Notes under the pieces: generated by a model | The model's input: only the letters and a program-made list of their open reading frames with translations | Database searches by the model: none | What the model was told of the DNA's origin: nothing | In this document: positions 1 through 4,176 of the stretch, in pieces | Layout of the letters: every line of letters starts with the position of its first letter | Position numbering within the stretch: the stretch's first letter is position 1 | Made by a program: the position numbers and the translations under genes | From: UBA6901 sp964355495 | GTDB taxonomy: Bacteria > Pseudomonadota > Gammaproteobacteria > Acidiferrobacterales > UBA6901 | DNA length: 7,348 nt | Direction: 5' to 3' | Assembly (NCBI GenBank): GCA_964355495.1 | Contig: CAYHES010000126.1 | Location: 1-7,348 of the forward strand

Positions 1-675
1 CTGGTGGTGCTCGCGACCCATCCCGCGCACGCGGCGTCGATCGGCGCGGCGCGCCCGGAACTGATTGCGTATGGTGTGAACGACGCGTTGGGCATCCAGC
101 CGCTGTTTGCCGGCGCACATGCGCTTGCCATCGGGCCGGGCCTGGGGCAGGGCGAATGGGGCTGTGGGTTGTGGCAGGCAGTACTGGCTGCGGACAAACC
201 TTTGGTCGTCGATGCCGATGCGCTCAATCTGCTGGCCGCGCAGCCAACTTCACGCGCTGATTGGATATTGACCCCGCACCCGGGCGAGGCGGCGCGCCTG
301 CTGGGTGTAAGTGTTGCCGAGATCGAGGCCGACCGGTTCGCGGCGGTGCGTGCCATCGCACAGCGTTACGGCGGCGTGTGTGTGCTCAAGGGCAGCGGCA
401 CGGTGACCACCTCACACAGTGAACCATCGATATGGCTCTGCGACCGCGGCAACCCGGGCCTGGCGACCGGCGGCAGCGGCGACGTGCTCACCGGTGTAAT
501 TGTGGCATTGCTCGCGCTGGGCCTAGCGCCGATCGAGGCTGCACGTCTTGGTGTGTGGGCCCATGCCAGTGCCGGCGATCGGGTAGCGGTCAGCGGCGAG
601 CGCGGGATCATGGCGAGCGATCTGCTCGCGCCGTTGCGCAATGTTATTAATAGTATCGTCGCCCATGCTGCTTGA
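1..675 (+). CDS. nnrD: ADP-dependent (S)-NAD(P)H-hydrate dehydratase domain, 3' part of nnr (5' end outside the window)
   Basis: This is the C-terminal dehydratase domain (NnrD, ribokinase-like fold) of the NAD(P)HX repair enzyme. It converts hydrated NADH or NADPH back to the normal cofactor using ADP. The frame is open from base 1 with no convincing start, so the gene enters from the left. In gammaproteobacteria this domain is usually fused behind an NnrE epimerase domain, which would lie upstream and is not visible. Visible family motifs, numbered by codon in the window, are AIGPGLG (about 42-48), VVDADALNLL (about 68-77), LTPHPGEAARLLG (about 90-102), VLKGSGT (about 127-133) and GNPGLATGGSGDVLTG (about 149-164). 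The last is the nucleotide/phosphate loop with the probable catalytic Asp at bases 481-483. GERGIMASDLL near the end is the usual terminal motif. The stop overlaps the tsaE start by 11 bp, which suggests coupled translation. Whether the full gene is bifunctional is inferred. Confidence 0.93.
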   Translation: MVVLATHPAHAASIGAARPELIAYGVNDALGIQPLFAGAHALAIGPGLGQGEWGCGLWQAVLAADKPLVVDADALNLLAAQPTSRADWILTPHPGEAARLLGVSVAEIEADRFAAVRAIAQRYGGVCVLKGSGTVTTSHSEPSIWLCDRGNPGLATGGSGDVLTGVIVALLALGLAPIEAARLGVWAHASAGDRVAVSGERGIMASDLLAPLRNVINSIVAHAA

Positions 676-1270
676 GCGTATTGTGGCCACCGAGGCCGAC
701 ACGGAGCGCCTGGGCGCGGCGCTGGCGACCGCCATGGATGGCGGAAGTGCGGAAAACGCAGGAGCAGTTTTTCCGCCGACCGCCATGGATGGCGGAAGTG
801 CGGACGACTGCATGGATGCAGGAGGTAGAGCAACGCCGGGAGCGGTTGCCGGAAACGCAGGAGCAGTTTCTCCGTCGCCGCGGCTGCGCGCCGGGCTCGT
901 GCTGTTCCTGCATGGCGAGCTCGGTGCCGGCAAGACGACTTTGGTGCGCGGCATCCTGCGCGGCCTCGGATTCACCGGCGCGGTGAAAAGCCCGACCTAT
1001 ACTCTGGTGGAGCCGTACCAGATCGCCGGTCTGACCGTTTATCACTTCGATCTCTACCGGCTCAACGATCCGGAAGAACTGGAATTTCTCGGCGTACGCG
1101 ATTATCTTGCAGGCAACGGTGTCTGCCTGGTGGAGTGGGCCGAACGCGGCGCGGGCGTGTTGCCGGTGCCGGATGTGGACATCGCGATCGAAAGACAGGA
1201 GGAAGGGCGCGTGGTGCGATTCACAAGCCGCACGGAGAACGGCGTGATGCTGTTGCACAATCTAGTATGA
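665..1270 (+). CDS. tsaE: tRNA N6-threonylcarbamoyladenosine biosynthesis ATPase TsaE, with an extra repeat-derived segment
   Basis: TsaE (YjeE) is the cytoplasmic P-loop ATPase that works with TsaB and TsaD to make t6A37 in ANN-decoding tRNAs; it is essential in many bacteria. The 201-residue product has Walker A GELGAGKTT (84-92), SPTYTLVEPY (109-118), YHFDLYRL with the conserved Asp (126-133, D129), DPEELEFLGVRDY (135-147) and CLVEW (154-158). All of these closely match E. coli YjeE. The family is normally about 150 residues. The excess is one block, residues about 24-72, rich in Gly, Ala and Asp with two MDGGSA repeats, encoded by repetitive palindromic DNA. It lies between the N-terminal helix (LERIVATEADTERLGAAL) and the first core strand (LVLFLHG). 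The ATG at 665 is preferred over 641 because the homologous N-terminus begins here. No good Shine-Dalgarno is seen, so coupling to the overlapping nnr is likely. In-frame ATGs at 734, 785 and 812 lie in the insert. The core looks intact, so function is probably kept. Confidence 0.93.
   Translation: MLLERIVATEADTERLGAALATAMDGGSAENAGAVFPPTAMDGGSADDCMDAGGRATPGAVAGNAGAVSPSPRLRAGLVLFLHGELGAGKTTLVRGILRGLGFTGAVKSPTYTLVEPYQIAGLTVYHFDLYRLNDPEELEFLGVRDYLAGNGVCLVEWAERGAGVLPVPDVDIAIERQEEGRVVRFTSRTENGVMLLHNLV
726..753. repeat. 28-bp direct repeat A, copy 1, with hairpin at 729-744
   Basis: This copy matches 777-804 base for base, with a 51-bp period (a multiple of three, so both are read in the same frame). 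It contains CCGCCATGGATGGCGG, a perfect 7-bp stem with a GG loop. In the tsaE frame it encodes TAMDGGSA. Confidence 0.9.
749..776. repeat. repeat B, copy 1, an 8-bp-stem hairpin
   Basis: GCGGAAAA (749-756) pairs with TTTTCCGC (769-776) around a 12-base loop. The repeat recurs at 850-874 with one base deleted from the A run and one T-to-C change in the T run. The hairpin ends against repeat A copy 2. Confidence 0.8.
777..804. repeat. 28-bp direct repeat A, copy 2, with hairpin at 780-795
   Basis: This is an exact copy of 726-753, including the 7-bp CCGCCAT/ATGGCGG stem. It is followed directly by the third CGAC-initiated unit, with no B repeat between them. Confidence 0.9.
805..821. repeat. 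third CATGGATG hairpin with altered but paired stem
   Basis: After a CGAC start like the other two units, CTGCATGGATGCAG (808-821) forms a perfect 6-bp stem with a GG loop. Compared with copies 1 and 2, the outer stem bases differ on both arms and pairing is kept. The following AGGAGG (820-825) resembles a Shine-Dalgarno, but no start codon sits at a usable distance. A further 5-bp inverted repeat, GCAAC (830-834) with GTTGC (845-849), follows. Confidence 0.7.
850..874. repeat. repeat B, copy 2
   Basis: It shares the 17 bases at 853-869 exactly with 754-770, and nearly all the remaining flank. CGGAAAC can pair with GTTT and CCG across a two-base bulge, so the hairpin is weaker than in copy 1. 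The normal TsaE core resumes just after it, at about base 881. Confidence 0.75.
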
Positions 1271-2667
1271 GACGCGCAAGCCGCCGGTTGCTCGCTGTTT
1301 TTCTGTTATTCCCCCTGCTGTGTTCTGCTGCTCCGGTATCGGTGCACAACCTGCGCCTGTGGCAGGCCCCGGACAACACGCGCCTGGTGTTCGACCTGAG
1401 CGGTCCGCTTGAGCATCGCCTCAGCACGCTCAACGACCCCGAGCGCATCGTGATCGAGTTGAGTAACGCGCGTCTGCAGGATGGCCTGGCCGCGCTGGAC
1501 GTGAGCCACTCGTACATCGCGGCAGTGCGTGCCGCCGAGCAGCCAGATGGCAAGCTGCGCATCACGCTCGAACTCAAGCGCTCGGTGCGGCCGCACAGTT
1601 TCGTGCTCAAGCCCTATGGCCAGTATGGCCACCGCCTGGTGATCGACCTCAACGACGAGGCCGTAGCCACGGCGTTGCCGGATCCGGAGCCGCGCGCCGC
1701 GCCGCCGGCCCGCGCGGTGCTGGCGCCACGCGATCTGGTGGTGGCGATCGACGCCGGGCACGGCGGCGAAGACCCGGGCGCGATCGGCCGGCGTTACCGC
1801 ACGCACGAAAAGGATGTGGTGCTGGCGATCGCGCGCGAACTCTACAAGCTGGTGGCGGCCGAGCCCGGCATGAAGCCGGTGATGATTCGCGACGGCGACT
1901 ATTTTATTCCGCTCAAGAAGCGCACCAGGAAGGCACGCGACAACGGCGCCGATATTTTTATTTCCATTCACGCGGATGCCGTGCGCGGCAGACAGGCACG
2001 CGGCTCGTCTGTCTATGCGCTGTCAACACGTGGCGCGACCAGTACACTGGCAAAATTGTTGGCCGACGATGAGAACTCATCCGACTGGACCGGGGGAGTA
2101 AGCCGCGACGATCTGGAACCGGATATCACTCGCGTGCTCGGAGACATGGCCTTGGATGCCACCATCGGCGACAGCCTGGTATTGGGACATGACATGCTGG
2201 GATCAATGCGAACTGTTGGCCCACTGCACAGCACACGCCCAGGCCAGGCAGGTTTTATGGTGCTCAAGTCAACCATTCCGTCCGTGCTCGTTGAGACGGC
2301 ATTTATTTCCAACCCGGATGAGGAGCGCAAATTGCGCGACCGGTCTTTTCAGCAACGCATGGCAAAAAGCATTTTCAGCGGATTGAAGCGCTCCGCACCA
2401 CGGCTGCTCGCGCGCCGTGGTGCGGGTAACGAGGCGCTGCGGGCCACGGCCCCCGTGCCCGCGCCGATCCCCTCGACGCCGGCCGTTCAGGCGGCACCGG
2501 CGAGCCACGCGCGCGAACATGTCGTGAAATCCGGTGAGACGCTTTCCGCGATCGCGCGCCTGTATGACATCCACGTGGATGCCCTGCGCTTTCTGAACGA
2601 TATTCGCAGCAACGATCTTCCGGTCGGCCTCAAGCTGCGCATTCCGGCGCGCAGCGGCGACAGCTGA
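1267..2667 (+). CDS. amiB: periplasmic N-acetylmuramoyl-L-alanine amidase (AMIN, amidase_3, LysM)
   Basis: This zinc amidase cuts the bond between N-acetylmuramic acid and the stem peptide during septum splitting. The 466-residue protein begins with a signal peptide (MRRASRRLLAVFLLFPLLCSA, cleavage near 21-24). An AMIN domain (about 25-128) follows, then a Pro/Ala linker, the amidase_3 domain (about 157-370), a second Ala/Pro linker and one LysM domain (about 418-461, VKSGETLSAIARLYDIHVDA). Zinc ligands by family pattern are H165 in DAGHGG, E181 and H235 in SIHAD; E343 in VETAFISN is the catalytic Glu. The segment about 253-310 matches the helical insertion that blocks the active site in AmiB/AmiC enzymes until an EnvC/NlpD-type activator binds. 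The ATG at 1267 overlaps the tsaE stop (ATGA) and starts the signal peptide; an upstream GTG at 1135 is rejected. The name amiB rests on synteny with tsaE, and amiC is the alternative. GC falls across bases about 2041-2400. Confidence 0.93.
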   Translation: MRRASRRLLAVFLLFPLLCSAAPVSVHNLRLWQAPDNTRLVFDLSGPLEHRLSTLNDPERIVIELSNARLQDGLAALDVSHSYIAAVRAAEQPDGKLRITLELKRSVRPHSFVLKPYGQYGHRLVIDLNDEAVATALPDPEPRAAPPARAVLAPRDLVVAIDAGHGGEDPGAIGRRYRTHEKDVVLAIARELYKLVAAEPGMKPVMIRDGDYFIPLKKRTRKARDNGADIFISIHADAVRGRQARGSSVYALSTRGATSTLAKLLADDENSSDWTGGVSRDDLEPDITRVLGDMALDATIGDSLVLGHDMLGSMRTVGPLHSTRPGQAGFMVLKSTIPSVLVETAFISNPDEERKLRDRSFQQRMAKSIFSGLKRSAPRLLARRGAGNEALRATAPVPAPIPSTPAVQAAPASHAREHVVKSGETLSAIARLYDIHVDALRFLNDIRSNDLPVGLKLRIPARSGDS

Positions 2668-2714
2668 GATCGGCGGCCACGGTCACGACAACAAAAAAAC
2701 ACACGGGAGTGCCT

Positions 2715-2792
2715 ATGCTGGATATATTTGTTCGGGTGAAGCCGTCGCGCCCGGTTGGTAGGCGGGACATTGCGGGAGGCGCGCATGCGTAA
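2715..2792 (+). CDS. possible 25-codon leader ORF ahead of the transporter gene
   Basis: The 117-bp gap between amiB and the transporter gene contains ATG at 2715, preceded by GGGAG (2705-2709) at 5-base spacing. It encodes a basic 25-residue peptide starting MLDIFVRVKP and ending GGAHA, with TAA at 2790-2792. The ORF overlaps the transporter start at 2785 by 8 bases, an arrangement that could couple translation. No homologue is recognised and there is no membrane segment, so it does not look like the small subunit known for some NSS transporters. TATATT at 2723-2728 could instead be a -10 box, but no clear -35 is seen; if it is a promoter, this ORF would not be made from that transcript. No clear terminator is seen after amiB. 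Confidence 0.22.
   Translation: MLDIFVRVKPSRPVGRRDIAGGAHA
2774..2779 (+). promoter_or_regulatory. ribosome binding site deciding the transporter start
   Basis: GGGAGG lies 5 bases upstream of the ATG at 2785. This favours that ATG over the in-frame GTG at 2755, which would add ten residues before the conserved N-terminus (MRKSIHGHWSSRW). Confidence 0.7.
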
Positions 2793-4131
2793 GTCGATCC
2801 ACGGTCATTGGTCTTCGCGCTGGGCGTTCATCCTGGCGGCCGCCGGCTCCGCCATCGGTCTGGGCAATATCTGGAAGTTCCCGTACATCACCGGCCAGAA
2901 CGGCGGCGGCACCTTCGTGCTTGTCTATCTCGCGACCATCTCGGTCATTGCCATTCCGATCATGATGGCCGAGGTGATGCTCGGCCGGCGCGGGCGCCAG
3001 AGTCCTATCAACACCATGCGCGACCTGGCACGCGAGGCCGGCTCTTCGCGCTGGTGGATCGTCATGGGCGTGGCCGGCATCATCGCCGGGTTCCTGATCC
3101 TGTCCTATTACAGCGTCATCGCCGGCTGGGCGTTGGCCTACGTGTTCAAAACCGCCTGGGGCAGTTTCACCGGCCTGAGTGGCGCGGAGACCGGGCGGCT
3201 ATTCGCCGACCACGTCGGCAATCCCTGGGTGCTGTTCTTCTGGCACACGGTGATGATGGTCATGACCATGGTCGTGGTGTCGCGCGGCGTGCGCAGCGGC
3301 CTGGAGCAGGCGGTGCGATGGATGATGCCGGCGCTGTTCATGCTGCTGCTGATCCTGGTGGGCTACGCGATGAGCACCGGCGGGTTCGCTCGCGGGATCG
3401 AGTTCCTGTTCAAGCCGAGCACGATCACCCCGGCCGGCGTGCTGGTGGCCATGGGGCATGCGTTTTTCACCCTGAGCCTCGGCATGGGGGCGATCATGAT
3501 GTACGGATCGTATCTGCGCGAGGACACTTCGATCGCCAAGACCATATTCGCGGTCGCCGCGCTCGACACGCTGGTGGCGCTGCTGGCGGGTATCGCGATC
3601 TTCCCGCTGGTGTTCGCCTATGACCTGCCGCCCGGCGCCGGGCCGGGGCTGATTTTCGCGACGCTGCCGATCGCCTTCGGCGCCATGCCGGGTGGGGCGT
3701 TTTTCGGCGCGCTGTTTTTCGTGTTGGTGGTGTTCGCCGCCTGGACCTCGACCATCTCGCTCATCGAACCGGCCGTCGCCTGGCTGGTGGAGAACCACGG
3801 GTTTACGCGACGCCGCGCGGCGGCGGCTGCCGGCGTGGTCACCTGGCTGCTGGGCACGGTGACGGTGCTGTCCTTCAATCGCTGGGAGCAGTACAAGTTC
3901 ATGGGCAAGACCGCGTTCGAGGTGCTGGATTTCATTACCGCCAACGTCATGCTGCCGCTCGGCGGCCTGGCGATCGCGGTGTTCACCGCCTGGTTCATGT
4001 CGCGCCAGGTGGTGCGCAACGAGATGGCGATCGAGAACCGGCGCCTGCACGCGCTCTGGTACTTCGCCCTGAAGTACGTCTCGCCGATCGGAATCCTGAT
4101 CGTGTTCCTGAACCTGCTCGGCGTGCTTTAG
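2785..4131 (+). CDS. sodium-dependent amino acid transporter, NSS/SNF family
   Basis: This is an inner-membrane symporter of the neurotransmitter:sodium symporter family (LeuT/MhsT fold), importing a substrate with Na+. Bacterial members mostly carry amino acids; the exact substrate cannot be read from sequence. The 448-residue protein has the family N-terminal W9/R12/W13 region and the TM1 signature GSAIGLGNIWKFPY (21-34), with A23, I24 and N28 at Na+-site positions by comparison with LeuT. NGGGTF follows (about 39-44). TM6 contains FFTLSLGMG (227-235), with T229 matching the LeuT Na1 threonine. TM7 carries D261, an acidic residue in the region where chloride-independent bacterial members have one (inferred from memory of the alignment). 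Length and a single C-terminal helix (ALKYVSPIGILIVFLNLLG) suggest the 11-TM bacterial form. It sits where mutL usually follows amiB and is convergent with glnD. A role linked to either neighbour is not indicated. Confidence 0.93.
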   Translation: MRKSIHGHWSSRWAFILAAAGSAIGLGNIWKFPYITGQNGGGTFVLVYLATISVIAIPIMMAEVMLGRRGRQSPINTMRDLAREAGSSRWWIVMGVAGIIAGFLILSYYSVIAGWALAYVFKTAWGSFTGLSGAETGRLFADHVGNPWVLFFWHTVMMVMTMVVVSRGVRSGLEQAVRWMMPALFMLLLILVGYAMSTGGFARGIEFLFKPSTITPAGVLVAMGHAFFTLSLGMGAIMMYGSYLREDTSIAKTIFAVAALDTLVALLAGIAIFPLVFAYDLPPGAGPGLIFATLPIAFGAMPGGAFFGALFFVLVVFAAWTSTISLIEPAVAWLVENHGFTRRRAAAAAGVVTWLLGTVTVLSFNRWEQYKFMGKTAFEVLDFITANVMLPLGGLAIAVFTAWFMSRQVVRNEMAIENRRLHALWYFALKYVSPIGILIVFLNLLGVL

Positions 4132-4143
4132 GCCGGTGTGTTT

Positions 4144-4176
4144 CGCCGCTAGAACGTGATGGGCCCGGTAGCGGCG
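4144..4176. repeat. 8-bp inverted repeat around the glnD stop codon, between convergent genes
   Basis: CGCCGCTA (4144-4151) is the exact reverse complement of TAGCGGCG (4169-4176), with a 17-base loop. It begins 12 bases past the transporter stop and includes the glnD stop codon (4149-4151). Neither strand has a T run after the stem, so it is not a canonical intrinsic terminator, though it could protect or help end transcripts of both convergent genes. It may also be chance in GC-rich DNA. Confidence 0.35.

Larger units (their letters stand above)
726..876. repeat. composite palindromic repeat element inserted in frame in tsaE
   Basis: The block reads as three units that each start with CGAC and continue into a hairpin centred on CATGGATG: unit 1 at 726-776, unit 2 at 777-804 and unit 3 at 805 to about 876. 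Units 1 and 2 share their first 28 bases exactly. Unit 3 has different stem bases but still pairs. Units 1 and 3 both end in a second repeat with the core ACGCAGGAGCAGTTT. The segment accounts almost exactly for the excess length of this TsaE. It has no TTA, CTA or TCA, so the minus strand is open in all three frames, and its only plus-strand stop is TAG at 826-828. The exact edges are uncertain by a few bases. No other CATGGATG hairpin was found in the window. It is read here as a mobile or amplified palindromic element; the family is not identified. Confidence 0.75.

Noticed and set aside
641..664. Longer TsaE starting at ATG 641
   Set aside because: It adds eight non-conserved residues inside nnr; family comparison supports ATG 665. 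Neither start has a clear ribosome site, so this is not absolute.
820..825. AGGAGG inside the tsaE insert as a true ribosome binding site
   Set aside because: No ATG, GTG or TTG lies at a usable distance downstream in any frame; the nearest TTG (846) is about 20 bases away and out of frame.
726..876. CRISPR-like array
   Set aside because: Repeats are palindromic, spacing is irregular (51, 28 and about 72 bases), spacers are not unique, and the whole segment is coding within tsaE.
647..1258. Minus-strand open frame of 203 codons opposite tsaE
   Set aside because: It is antisense to nearly all of tsaE, has no family features, and owes part of its openness to the stop-poor repeat insert.
1135..1266. 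Longer N-terminus for the amidase starting at GTG 1135
   Set aside because: The added 44 residues are tsaE sequence in another frame and would bury the signal peptide. The ATG at 1267 gives a normal secreted protein and an ATGA overlap.
4132..4148. Small partner subunit gene downstream of the NSS transporter, as seen with some methionine/alanine importers
   Set aside because: Only 17 bases separate the transporter stop from the convergent glnD stop, so there is no room.
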